A stretch of DNA of 16,660 nucleotides from Embleya sp040605455 (GCF_040605455.1 NZ_JBEXCV010000179.1:1-16660); one strand, 5' to 3'. Shown: positions 8,078 through 15,416, numbered from the stretch's first letter. Notes: generated from the letters alone by a model not told the origin. A program made the numbers and translations.

Positions 8078-9480
8078 CGGGCCTGCTCCGGTTGCTCCCA
8101 GGGCGTTCGCACGCCGTGCATGCGCACCCGGGCGTGCAGGTAGGCGAGCGGGCCGCCGGCCAGCGCACGACGTTCGAGCCCGGTCAGGCGGGCGGGCCAG
8201 GGGACTTCGGGCCGGCCGGGCGCGCGGGTGCGGGCCAGGGCGTACCGGATGCCGCCGGGCACGCGGCGGGCGAGCACGCCGAGCGTGCGCGGCTCGCGCA
8301 GCACGGCGGCGGTCAGGTAGGCGCCCAGGCCGGTGCCGTAGCCGCGGACCTGGTGCGCCACCGCGGCGCGATCGGCGCGATGCCGGTGCCAGATCAGCGC
8401 GCCGGGTTCGTAGCCGATCCGGTGGCCACGCACGATGGTGCGAAAGAACGCGAGCAGGTCGTCGCCGCCGCGCGCGGGCGTGCCGGCCCCGGTCGCCGGG
8501 TCGAAGCCGCCCATCGCGCGCAGCACGTCGGCACGAAAGGCCATGTTCGCGCCCGAACCGAAGCGGCCCGCGGTGAACGGGAACAGCGGATCCGTCGGCG
8601 GCGCCTGGGCGTCGTACAGCACGGGCTCGAACCCCTTGGCGAAGCCCCCGTGGTGATGCAGCAGCAGCTGCGCGGGGGTGCGCAATTCGGCGGGCAGGAT
8701 CAGCCCGGTGACACACCCTGGCCGGCCCGCCCGGGCGAAGCCGGCGACCAGGCCGGCGACCCAGCCGGGGTCGGCCAGCACGTCGTCGTCGGTGAAGGCG
8801 AGCAGTTCGCCGGTGGCGGCGGCGATGCCTCGGTTGTGCGCGAGCGCCAGGCCGGCGCGGGGTTCGCGGACGTAGCGCACCAGGCCGGCACAGCCGCCGC
8901 GGACCACGCTCGCGGTGCGGTTGGTGGTGGGCGCGTTGTCCACCACGATCAGCTCGATGTCGGGATAGGTCTGCCACAGCAGGGTGCGCAGGCACGCGGC
9001 GAGCATTTCGGGTCGCTCCCGGGTCGCCACGATCACGCTGACCCGCGGCGTTTCCCGGCGTGCGGGCGGTCCGGGGCTGTGGTCGGGCGGGGCGGGGATA
9101 CCGAATCGGGCATCGGCGGCGGCGATCAGCCGATCCGGGTCGGCGTCGTACGATTCCAGGTCGAGCAGGCCCACGGGGGTGCCGTTGTGCCGGACCAGGG
9201 CGAGTACGGCGCCCGTGGGGCACTCGGCCGGTCGGCCGTCGGGGGTGGTCAGCCGGGCGATGCCGGCGGCGGTCAGGTCGAGCACGCGCACATGCACCAG
9301 GTCGCGCGGGGCGACGGCGGGGTCGGCGGCCGTGCGGCTCGGCGCGACCGGGCGCGGGATGCATACCGGGGTAGGTGCGGCGGCCGGGTCCGGGCCGGAC
9401 GGCGGGTCGGTGTGCTCGGCCGGGCGCCGGCTCGGGATCAGCGGCGTCGGGTTCGGGTCCGGATCGGGTCGCGAGGTCAA
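8074..9480 (-). CDS. GT2-family glycosyltransferase with N-terminal extension
   Basis: 468 aa if it starts at TTG 9480, which overlaps the previous stop as TTGA and has a GGGGAGGG ribosome-binding site 4-5 nt upstream. The frame is open to 9735, but that stretch is antisense-frame noise over the neighbour. Residues 1-60 are Pro/Asp-rich and probably disordered; 61-125 form a small separate domain (VHVRVLDLT to LDLESYDADPDRL). The GT2 catalytic domain follows: PRVSVIVATRERP (145-157), VDNAP (180-184), metal-binding DDD (231-233), GANMAFR (310-316), GGDD (338-341) and WHRHR (364-368). The C-terminus has no long hydrophobic span, so the enzyme is likely cytosolic or peripheral. The sugar donor cannot be predicted. 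A later GTG start (about residue 62) would remove the extension but lacks a ribosome-binding site. Confidence 0.87.
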   Translation of the reverse strand: MTSRPDPDPNPTPLIPSRRPAEHTDPPSGPDPAAAPTPVCIPRPVAPSRTAADPAVAPRDLVHVRVLDLTAAGIARLTTPDGRPAECPTGAVLALVRHNGTPVGLLDLESYDADPDRLIAAADARFGIPAPPDHSPGPPARRETPRVSVIVATRERPEMLAACLRTLLWQTYPDIELIVVDNAPTTNRTASVVRGGCAGLVRYVREPRAGLALAHNRGIAAATGELLAFTDDDVLADPGWVAGLVAGFARAGRPGCVTGLILPAELRTPAQLLLHHHGGFAKGFEPVLYDAQAPPTDPLFPFTAGRFGSGANMAFRADVLRAMGGFDPATGAGTPARGGDDLLAFFRTIVRGHRIGYEPGALIWHRHRADRAAVAHQVRGYGTGLGAYLTAAVLREPRTLGVLARRVPGGIRYALARTRAPGRPEVPWPARLTGLERRALAGGPLAYLHARVRMHGVRTPWEQPEQAR

Positions 9481-10286
9481 CCGCCCTCCCCTGCCCGGAT
9501 CGTCCGCACGCCGCCGTGCTCGCGCAGCACGGTGCGCAGCACCCGGTGTCCGTCGCGCAACGCGTTGAGGTTGGATCGGCCGCTGCGGCGAGGCAGTTCG
9601 AGACTGGGCACCTCGGCGATGCGCAGCCCGGCGCGGAGCGCGCGGACGATCATCTCGGCCTCGATCTCGAAGCCGGTCGAGCGCAGGTCGAGATGGTCGA
9701 GGAAGCACCGGCGAAACGCACAGAAGCCGTAGCACAGATCGGTGAGCCGGTAGCGGTAGAGCCGACTCACCAGCGCCATCAGCGCGTAATTGCCCATACT
9801 GCGCAGCGTGGTCAGGTCGAGCGATCCGCCGCCGCCGACGAACCGGGAGCCCTTGACGAAGTCGTAGCCGTTGGTCAGGAAGTGCACGTAGTGCGGGATC
9901 TCCTGCGGCGACATGCTGCCGTCGGCGTCGATGGTGACGATGATGTCGCCGGTCGCGTGCCGGAATCCGGTGCGCAGCGCACTGCCCTTACCGGGCCCGG
10001 ACTGCGGGATGACCCGGGCCGCGGGCAGGTAGCGGCGGGTGATCAGCGAGGTGGCGTCGGTGGAGTCGCCGTCGATCAACAGGACCTCGTCGACGCCTTC
10101 GGGTATCTGTTGGAGCACCCAGGGCAGGTTGCGGGCCTCGTTGCGGGCCGGTACGACCAGGGTGACCCGGTCGCGCGGCACCGCGTCCGGTACCGAGTGC
10201 CCGGCGCGCAGCGGTGTACCGCCGGGCAGTTCGGCGATCCGGGGCAATGGACGTGTCGCGTGTGCCGTGTGCGTCGTGTCGTGCAT
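9477..10286 (-). CDS. GT2 glycosyltransferase, DPM1/polyprenyl-phosphate sugar synthase-like
   Basis: 269 aa, first gene of the six-gene operon. I choose ATG 10286 because GGAGG lies 9 nt upstream; the in-frame ATG at 10382 would have to be translated through the leader hairpins. Motifs: VVPARNE (44-50), LLIDGDSTDAT (69-79), GKGSALRTG (99-107), the DxD-type TIDADGSMSP (118-127) and FVKGSRF (143-149). These are typical of DPM1/GtrB-like enzymes that move a hexose from a nucleotide donor to a polyprenyl phosphate. No C-terminal membrane helices are visible, so it is a stand-alone catalytic domain. If it makes polyprenyl-phosphate sugar, the GT-C-like part of the fusion protein downstream is the obvious user (inference). 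Product sugar unknown. Confidence 0.88.
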   Translation of the reverse strand: MHDTTHTAHATRPLPRIAELPGGTPLRAGHSVPDAVPRDRVTLVVPARNEARNLPWVLQQIPEGVDEVLLIDGDSTDATSLITRRYLPAARVIPQSGPGKGSALRTGFRHATGDIIVTIDADGSMSPQEIPHYVHFLTNGYDFVKGSRFVGGGGSLDLTTLRSMGNYALMALVSRLYRYRLTDLCYGFCAFRRCFLDHLDLRSTGFEIEAEMIVRALRAGLRIAEVPSLELPRRSGRSNLNALRDGHRVLRTVLREHGGVRTIRAGEGG

Positions 10287-10332
10287 GACCGGCCCCCTCC
10301 CGTCTGCCGCGCGCCCCGGGAGGCGCCCGGCA

Positions 10333-10391
10333 TCGGGCCGGCGGACCGGCCCGAGATCGGTGACGCCGGGTGTCGATGGCACGACACCCGG
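10333..10391 (-). promoter_or_regulatory. tandem strong hairpins in the leader of the glycosyltransferase operon
   Basis: Two perfect inverted repeats lie between the putative promoter and the first start codon (10286). The first in transcription order is a 10-bp stem with a 6-nt loop (arms 10382-10391 and 10366-10375). The second is a 9-bp stem with a 4-nt loop (arms 10346-10354 and 10333-10341) whose loop reads TCCG on the transcript. A weaker 5-bp stem follows at 10311-10326. No T-tract follows, so they look like a structured 5' leader or operator rather than a plain terminator. Confidence 0.5.
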
Positions 10392-10400
10392 TCATCGCTG

Positions 10401-10430
10401 ATCGTGGTTGGGCGGCGAAAGCAGGGTCAA
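10401..10430 (-). promoter_or_regulatory. putative promoter of the glycosyltransferase operon
   Basis: On the minus strand TTGACC (10425-10430) is followed after 18 nt by CACGAT (10401-10406), a fair vegetative-type -35/-10 pair. It would start transcription near 10394, just before the first hairpin. It lies in the less GC-rich gap 10392-10530, which otherwise holds no gene. Confidence 0.4.
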
Positions 10431-10530
10431 TCGGACCGAAGATGCTTTGCCAAGACGTTACGGTTGGGCGTTTTTACCGTCGAATGCCAGTTCGGTGATT
10501 TCCGTGCCTCTTGGGGCGATATCGGCCGTT

Positions 10531-11874
10531 TCAGCAGGAGCAGTCGCACGAACAACATTCGCCGCACTCACAGCAGCTGCCGCAGCAGTCACAACCGTCG
10601 CAGCAGTCCCCGCAGTCGCACTTGTGGCAGCAGCCCTGCCGCTGTTGGCCGGTGCACGGGTCCTCGAACGATTCGCGGCAGCACCACTGGCACGTGCAGC
10701 ACAACCCGGCCCAGATCGCGCAGGCGACGAACACGTTGTGCCCGCCGGGCGGCGGAGGCGGCGGGGTCGGACCACCGGGCGGACCCCACGGGCTGTTCGG
10801 GTCGTAGGGATTCCCGGGCGGCTGCTGGTTCGGCGGCTGCGGGTAGGGCGGCTGCTGGTTGGGCCAGGAACCCTCGGGCCGCGCGGCCAGACGCCGTTCG
10901 GGCCGTTCGCCGTGCTTGGCACAGCCGTTGCCGTGTTTGCCGCCGACCGAGCAGGACGGCGACTCGACCGGGAAGCCCGCGTGCCGGAAGGACCGGTCGA
11001 TCGCCTCGTCGATCTCGTGCACGAGCAGCCGGTGCACGAGCACGCCGTCGACGAACTCGACCTCGGCCAGCGCGAGTCTGATCCCGGTGGCGGCGTCGCG
11101 GCACAACCGGTGCGCCTCGTCCGGCCCGGTCCCGGTGGCGAGCAGCGGGTTCCAGGCGCCGGCCGCACGGTCGGCGTGGATGTCCTCGACCGCGTCGAGC
11201 AGGTGCGCGAGCCGCCCGAACAACCGACCCGCCTCGGCCAACGACTTGGCGTTGTCCGGGCGTTCGGCCAGCACCGCGGTGTGCGCGAACGCGGCGCCGG
11301 TCGCGGTCTCGGTGGGTTCGGTCACGGTCAGCACGGACACACCCGGCCCGGCCAGCGCCTCGACCTCGACCTGCCGGTCCACCGCCTCGACCATCACGGC
11401 CGTGTCGAAGCCGACCTCCAGCGCGGCGTCCGCACCCTGGCGGGCCCAGCGCTCGGCAACCCGGCGCGCACCCCCCGCCACCGCGCGCCGCTTGTACACG
11501 CCGTCACCGTCGTCGATGTGGTCGCGCATCTTCGCCGACGCGAGCACCAGGGACACCGCGCCCGCCAACCGGGCACCCTCGCCCATCGCGACGTCGGCCC
11601 GACGCATCGCGCGCAGCGGGCACGGGCCGGCCTTGCGTCGGCCGTCCGCCGTGGGCCGCGCGCACTGCGCCTCGACCAGGACCGAGATGATCAGCCCGTC
11701 GTAGTTGGTGGCGACCCGGGCCGCCTGCCCGTGGTCGTCCCGCAGCGCGAGACACATGCCGCACAGATGCGCCATCCACTCGCTCTGCAGTTTCTCCGAC
11801 AGTCGATGCCGGCACGGCCGGATGATCCCGAACAACCCCTCGCCCCATTTCACTGCGCCGTTCCGGTCCCCCAC
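10531..11874 (-). CDS. DUF5685-type protein with Pro-rich linker and Cys-rich tail
   Basis: 447 aa from GTG 11874. The start is uncertain: GTG 11853 and a TTG near 11838 are in frame, and none has a strong ribosome-binding site. The N-terminus has the pattern I associate with DUF5685 proteins of actinobacteria: RPCRHRL (20-26), HLCGMCLAL (37-45), NYDGL (57-61), and further Cys at 71 and 85. These Cys/His could bind a metal or Fe-S centre. The middle (about 90-320) looks helical. Residues about 335-375 are Pro/Gln/Asn-rich and low complexity. The last 64 residues hold 24 Cys, 17 of them in the final 34, as CC and CxC units with Gly, Asp, Glu and Ser, like a metallothionein. No function is known to me. 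It is on its own transcript between the glycan operon and the phosphatase. Confidence 0.85.
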   Translation of the reverse strand: MGDRNGAVKWGEGLFGIIRPCRHRLSEKLQSEWMAHLCGMCLALRDDHGQAARVATNYDGLIISVLVEAQCARPTADGRRKAGPCPLRAMRRADVAMGEGARLAGAVSLVLASAKMRDHIDDGDGVYKRRAVAGGARRVAERWARQGADAALEVGFDTAVMVEAVDRQVEVEALAGPGVSVLTVTEPTETATGAAFAHTAVLAERPDNAKSLAEAGRLFGRLAHLLDAVEDIHADRAAGAWNPLLATGTGPDEAHRLCRDAATGIRLALAEVEFVDGVLVHRLLVHEIDEAIDRSFRHAGFPVESPSCSVGGKHGNGCAKHGERPERRLAARPEGSWPNQQPPYPQPPNQQPPGNPYDPNSPWGPPGGPTPPPPPPGGHNVFVACAIWAGLCCTCQWCCRESFEDPCTGQQRQGCCHKCDCGDCCDGCDCCGSCCECGECCSCDCSC

Positions 11875-11897
11875 GGACGGCTCAGCCTACTGATCAC
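11850..11897 (-). CDS. possible 15-codon leader ORF upstream of the DUF5685 gene
   Basis: GTG 11897 has the best ribosome-binding site in this region (GGAGG at 11904-11908, 6 nt spacing, inside GGAGGTGA). It encodes MISRLSRPWGTGTAQ. The stop TGA at 11850-11852 overlaps an in-frame GTG (11851-11853) of the DUF5685 gene as GTGA, the same coupling style as in the neighbouring operon. It might be a translated leader that hands ribosomes to GTG 11853. It is too short for coding statistics, so it stays speculative. Confidence 0.3.
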   Translation of the reverse strand: MISRLSRPWGTGTAQ

Positions 11898-11957
11898 CCG
11901 TCACCTCCGTTCGGGATCCGCACCCGGGCCGGCCGGGGCCGACGACCGGCCCACCCG

Positions 11958-11963
11958 TAGGAT
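11958..11963 (+). promoter_or_regulatory. -10 box of a leaderless-type promoter for the phosphatase gene
   Basis: TAGGAT at 11958-11963 fits the actinobacterial TANNNT -10 consensus. It ends exactly 7 nt before GTG 11971, so transcription would begin at or next to the start codon. The absence of a Shine-Dalgarno before that GTG supports a leaderless mRNA. No clear -35 box is seen. Confidence 0.5.
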
Positions 11964-11970
11964 CCGCAGC

Positions 11971-12513
11971 GTGAGCGCATCGATACTGGTCGTCTGCAGC
12001 GGGAACATCTGCCGCTCCCCCTTGGTCGAGGCGCTGTTGCGGCACCGGCTGGCCGGTTCGGCGCTGCCCGCCGAAATCTCCTCCGCGGGCACGATCGATT
12101 GGAACAGCCGGCCGATGGCCGACAACAGCGCTCTGGTGCTGCGCGAATACGGGATCGACCCGGGCACGCACCGCAGCCGCAAGCTCACCGCCGACCTGCT
12201 GCGCGCGGCCGACCTGGTGATCGGCATGTCGCGCGAACACCACTGGGCGATCGAGGCGCTCGCCGCCGATGCCCTGCCCCGCACCTTCGTGCTCGGCGAA
12301 CTCGTGCGGCTGGGCGAGCGGTTCGGCCCGCGCGGCGAACTGCCGCTCACCGACTGGGTGGCCCGGGTCGACGCCCTGCGACCGGCGAACCGACTGGCCC
12401 GTCCCGCCGACGAACTCGACGACCCGATGGGCGAACCGCTCGAGTCGTTCCGGGTGATGGGCGCCCGCGCGGACGAACTCACCGCGCGGCTGGTGGGCCT
12501 GCTGGCGGGGTGA
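11971..12513 (+). CDS. low-molecular-weight protein-tyrosine phosphatase
   Basis: 180 aa from GTG 11971, apparently leaderless. Residues 9-16 are the P-loop CSGNICRS (Cx5R-S; nucleophile C9, phosphate-binding R15), preceded by a hydrophobic strand ILVV. D151-P152 in ELDDPMGE is the expected general acid. SSAGT at 38-41 and FRVMGARADEL near the C-terminus are also family-like. LMW-PTPs dephosphorylate phosphotyrosine; bacterial members next to capsule or exopolysaccharide genes (Wzb/Etp-type) often counter a BY-kinase. No BY-kinase is visible in this window, so a link to the neighbouring glycan operon is only suggested by proximity. The region after RTFVLGELVRLGERFG (104-119) is longer than in the minimal ~150-aa enzymes. 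Confidence 0.93.
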   Translation: MSASILVVCSGNICRSPLVEALLRHRLAGSALPAEISSAGTIDWNSRPMADNSALVLREYGIDPGTHRSRKLTADLLRAADLVIGMSREHHWAIEALAADALPRTFVLGELVRLGERFGPRGELPLTDWVARVDALRPANRLARPADELDDPMGEPLESFRVMGARADELTARLVGLLAG

Positions 12514-12607
12514 TCCGTTCGCGGCGGCGAGCCGGCTCATTCGAACAAATGATCTTTCCTCGCCGTACGGCAAGGCCCCTGGGCACACCGACCTTTTGGC
12601 TGCCTCG

Positions 12608-12613
12608 TAGACT
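12608..12613 (+). promoter_or_regulatory. putative -10 box upstream of the penicillin-binding protein gene
   Basis: TAGACT at 12608-12613 is a good actinobacterial -10 hexamer, 43 nt before ATG 12657. No clear -35 is seen at 17-18 nt. Between the phosphatase stop and this box lies an imperfect stem (12558-12575, around the palindrome GCCGTACGGC) that could be a weak terminator. The rest of the 143-nt gap holds no gene. Confidence 0.4.
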
Positions 12614-12656
12614 CGCTGTCCCGTCGTGGGGATCGGCGGTACCGGGTGGGGTGGTC

Positions 12657-14378
12657 ATGCGCGACGCAGAGCACAACCGGAACGACCAGGGCGACCGCGA
12701 GTACGGCGGTCACGACGGCGACTACGAGGACGAGAACCGGCGCCGGCACGGCTGGGTTTTCCTCGTCTTGGCGCTGTTACTGGTCGTCGGCACGGGTTAC
12801 GGGGCCTACTCGTTCCTGAGGCAGGACGACCCCGCCTCGACCGCCAAGACACCATCGACCGCGTCCGGGACGGCGGGCGCCGTGGAGCGGAGTCCGCGCA
12901 ACGCCGCGCGGCGCTTCCTCGGCGAGTGGCAGGCGGGCAATTGGACCGGCGCGGGCGCGCTCACCACCGATCCGAACGCGGCGGGCGCGGCCCTGGTGGG
13001 TCTGGACGACGGGCTCCGGGTGAGCAGTCGCCGCCTCACCGTGGGCGAGGCGCAACCCGAACGGCCGGACGGCGGTATCCCGGTGCCGTTCGAGGCACGG
13101 CTGACGCTCGAAAACGCCGGCGAATGGACGTACACCGGCACGCTGACCGTCGCCAAGGCGCCTGACCGGGGCTACCTGGTCGGCTGGGCGCCGACCGCGC
13201 TGCATCCGGAGCTGACCGCGACCACCCGGCTCAAGCTGGCGCCCAATCAGGGCGGCGTCGGCGGCGAGGAGTTGCGCGCGAAGGACGGCTCGGCGCTGTC
13301 GCCGACCGACTACCCCTCGCTGGCCGCGATCCGGACCGGACTGGCGAGCAAGGCCCGGCCCGCCGAGCAGGCCGCGTCCGGCGGCACGGTGCTGCTGGTC
13401 GACGCGGGCACGAGCGCCACGGTCAAGCAGGTCGCCACGGTCGGCACGGTGCAGACCGCGCCGCCCGCGGACGGCGGCGTGCGGACCACGCTCGACGCCA
13501 AGCTCCAGGCGGCGGCCGAGCAGGCGGTCGGGGGCGAGTCGCGGACCACCTCGCTCGCGGCGGTGCGGATCGGTACCGGCGAGATCGTCGCGCTGGCGAA
13601 CAACCCGGCGGGCGGCCCGAACAACGCGTTCCTGGGCACCACCCCGCCCGGCTCGACGCTGAAGATCGTCACGGCGGCAACGCTGCTGACCAAGGGCGCG
13701 GTCGACCTGGACGACAAGGTCGGCTGTCCCGAATCGGCGAACGCGGGCGGTATGCGATTCACCAACTCCGAGGGGCGCGCGTTCCCCGAGGGCACCTTCA
13801 AGCTCGCCTTCGCCCAGTCCTGCAACACCACGATGGCGAACCTGTCCGGCAAGCTCACCGGCGGGGACCTGGCCGGCATCGCGCACGACTGCTTCGGCAT
13901 CGGCGGCAACTGGAAGACCGGGATCGTCTCGTTCGACGGCCGAGTACCCGTCGCGACCGACGACACCATGAAGGCCGCGAACATGATCGGCCAGGGCCAG
14001 GTGCAGATGAACCCGCTCACCATGGCCTCGGTGGTCGCCACCGCCAAGTCCGGTACGTTCCGCCAGCCGCATCTGCTCGTCGACCAGGAGGGCCTGTGGC
14101 GGGCTCCGCGCGGGCTCGCACCCGCGGTGAGCAGCCGGTTGCGCACGCTGATGCGGGCGGTGGTCACCGAGGGCACCGCGCATGACTCGCTCGGCGGGCT
14201 CGGCGGCGACGTGGGCGCCAAGACCGGCACCGCCGAGGTCGGCGGCGGCAAACCGAACAACGGCTGGATGGTCGCCTATCGCGGCGACATCGCGGTCGCG
14301 GTCTGGGTCGAGGGCGGCATCACCGGCGGTAGGTCGGCCGGGCCGATCGTCAAGTCGTTCCTGGGTGCGGCGGGCTGA
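12657..14378 (+). CDS. class B penicillin-binding protein (transpeptidase) with NTF2-like domain
   Basis: 573 aa from ATG 12657 (GTG 12651 is a close alternative; a G-rich stretch precedes both). A hydrophilic, Asp/Arg-rich cytosolic head (1-31) is followed by one membrane segment (32-53) and a low-complexity linker. An NTF2-like/MecA_N-type domain (about 78-190) carries RNAARRFLGEWQAGNW, and an intermediate region leads to the transpeptidase domain from about 275. The active-site motifs are complete: SxxK as S333-T-L-K336, SxN as S388-C-N390 and KTG at 522-524. It should form peptide cross-links in peptidoglycan outside the membrane and bind beta-lactams. There is no transglycosylase domain. 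Streptomycetes have several such paralogues with sporulation or growth roles; which one this is cannot be told. The TesB gene follows after 16 nt. Confidence 0.92.
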   Translation: MRDAEHNRNDQGDREYGGHDGDYEDENRRRHGWVFLVLALLLVVGTGYGAYSFLRQDDPASTAKTPSTASGTAGAVERSPRNAARRFLGEWQAGNWTGAGALTTDPNAAGAALVGLDDGLRVSSRRLTVGEAQPERPDGGIPVPFEARLTLENAGEWTYTGTLTVAKAPDRGYLVGWAPTALHPELTATTRLKLAPNQGGVGGEELRAKDGSALSPTDYPSLAAIRTGLASKARPAEQAASGGTVLLVDAGTSATVKQVATVGTVQTAPPADGGVRTTLDAKLQAAAEQAVGGESRTTSLAAVRIGTGEIVALANNPAGGPNNAFLGTTPPGSTLKIVTAATLLTKGAVDLDDKVGCPESANAGGMRFTNSEGRAFPEGTFKLAFAQSCNTTMANLSGKLTGGDLAGIAHDCFGIGGNWKTGIVSFDGRVPVATDDTMKAANMIGQGQVQMNPLTMASVVATAKSGTFRQPHLLVDQEGLWRAPRGLAPAVSSRLRTLMRAVVTEGTAHDSLGGLGGDVGAKTGTAEVGGGKPNNGWMVAYRGDIAVAVWVEGGITGGRSAGPIVKSFLGAAG

Positions 14379-14394
14379 GCGGCCGTAGTCCATC

Positions 14395-15276
14395 ATGGGC
14401 AGCGTGAGCGAACACGATCTTGCCGACGAGGGCCCTGGCCGGGCCGAGACCTTCCTCGACCTGCTGCGCTTGGAGCAGATCGAGGAGAACATCTTCCGGG
14501 GCTGGTGCCACGCCGGCGCGCCGCTGCGGGCCTTCGGCGGCCAGGTCGCCGCCCAGGCCCTGGTGGCGGCGGGCCGCACGGTGGTCCCGGACCGGCACGT
14601 GCACTCGCTGCACAGCTACTTCCTGCGCCCCGGCAGCACCACGGCACCCATCGTGTACCAGGTCGACCGGGTCCGGGACGGGCGCTCGTTCGCGACTCGG
14701 CGCGTGACCGGCGTACAACACGGCGCGGTGATCTTCACGCTGTCGGCGTCCTTCAAGGTGGCCGAGGAGACCCCGGGGCACCGCCGCGCGATGCCGGACG
14801 TCCCGCTTCCGGAGGACCTCCCGGATCCGTACGAGAAGCTGTCCGCCGAGGAGCGCGCGCACTACGAGGAGTCGCAGACCCGGCTGCTGATGGACCTGCG
14901 CTTCGTCCCGGAGGACCGATCACCGGGCACCCACATCGTCGACGGCATCCCGCACCAGAGGGTGTGGATGCGGGCCGCCAAGCAGCTTCCGGACGACCCG
15001 CTGCTGCACGTGTGCGGGCTGACCTACATGTCCGACCTGACGCTCGCGGGCACTGCGGCCAAGCCGTACATCACCGATCCGTCGAAGCTGCAGATGGCCT
15101 CGCTCGACCACGCGGTGTGGTTCCTGCGTCCGTTCCGCGCCGACGAGTGGCTGCTGTTCGCCCAGGCTTCGCCGTCCGCCCAGGATGCCCGCGGGCTGGC
15201 GATGGGCGAGTTCTACAACCACGACGGAGTGCTGGTGGCATCAGTGGTGCAGGAGGCGGTGATCCGGCAGCGGTAG
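14395..15276 (+). CDS. tesB: acyl-CoA thioesterase II
   Basis: 293 aa from ATG 14395 (in-frame GTG 14404 is an equally possible start; neither has a strong ribosome-binding site). It has the double hot-dog TesB architecture: N-terminal repeat with RAFGGQVAAQALVAAG (45-60), HSLHSYFLRPGS (70-81) and VDRVRDGRSFATRRV (90-104), and C-terminal repeat with LTYMSDLTL (209-217), MASLDHAVWFLRPFRADEW (234-252) and VVQEAVIR (284-291). The expected catalytic set is D214, S236 (Thr in the E. coli enzyme) and Q286. It hydrolyses acyl-CoA to free acid and CoA in the cytosol. It follows the PBP gene at 16 nt and may be cotranscribed, but I see no functional link. Confidence 0.93.
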   Translation: MGSVSEHDLADEGPGRAETFLDLLRLEQIEENIFRGWCHAGAPLRAFGGQVAAQALVAAGRTVVPDRHVHSLHSYFLRPGSTTAPIVYQVDRVRDGRSFATRRVTGVQHGAVIFTLSASFKVAEETPGHRRAMPDVPLPEDLPDPYEKLSAEERAHYEESQTRLLMDLRFVPEDRSPGTHIVDGIPHQRVWMRAAKQLPDDPLLHVCGLTYMSDLTLAGTAAKPYITDPSKLQMASLDHAVWFLRPFRADEWLLFAQASPSAQDARGLAMGEFYNHDGVLVASVVQEAVIRQR

Positions 15277-15376
15277 CGTCCGGCGCGCGCTCCGCCGCCG
15301 GCCCGACCCGCCACGAATCTCCGTTCGGGGCAGGGGACTTGCTTGGTTTCGTGGTCCATGCCCGGTCGATTGCGGT

Positions 15377-15382
15377 TAGGCT
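15377..15382 (+). promoter_or_regulatory. putative -10 box upstream of the membrane protein gene
   Basis: TAGGCT at 15377-15382 fits the -10 consensus and lies 34 nt before GTG 15417, leaving room for the G-rich ribosome-binding site at 15405-15411. A 7-bp inverted repeat, CCACGAA (15311-15317) and TTCGTGG (15348-15354), spans the region just upstream and could be an operator. No clear -35 box is seen. Confidence 0.4.
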
Positions 15383-15416
15383 CCCCGAATTCGGATTGAA
15401 GGTCGGGGGGGCTGCC

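Noticed and set aside
9481..9735. N-terminal extension of the second GT2 up to 9735
   Set aside because: It overlaps the upstream GT2 coding sequence fully and reads as Arg/Pro-rich frame noise; TTG 9480 has a strong ribosome-binding site and the operon's overlap pattern.
10287..10382. N-terminal extension of the first operon GT2 from ATG 10382
   Set aside because: It would be encoded by the leader hairpins and lacks a ribosome-binding site; ATG 10286 has one and the extension has no GT2 features.
10540..10625. GCAGCAGTC-like repeated units as a tandem repeat or CRISPR
   Set aside because: The units are irregular and arise from Cys, Gly and Asp codons; there are no constant repeats with unique spacers.
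10511..10807. Gln/His-rich plus-strand ORF, possible prion-like or repeat protein
   Set aside because: It is the complement of the Cys-rich tail (TGC/TGT read backwards as GCA/ACA with frame shift), not an independent gene.
12777..14579. 600-codon minus-strand open frame opposite the penicillin-binding protein
   Set aside because: It is low-complexity and motif-free, while the plus strand carries a complete SxxK/SxN/KTG transpeptidase.
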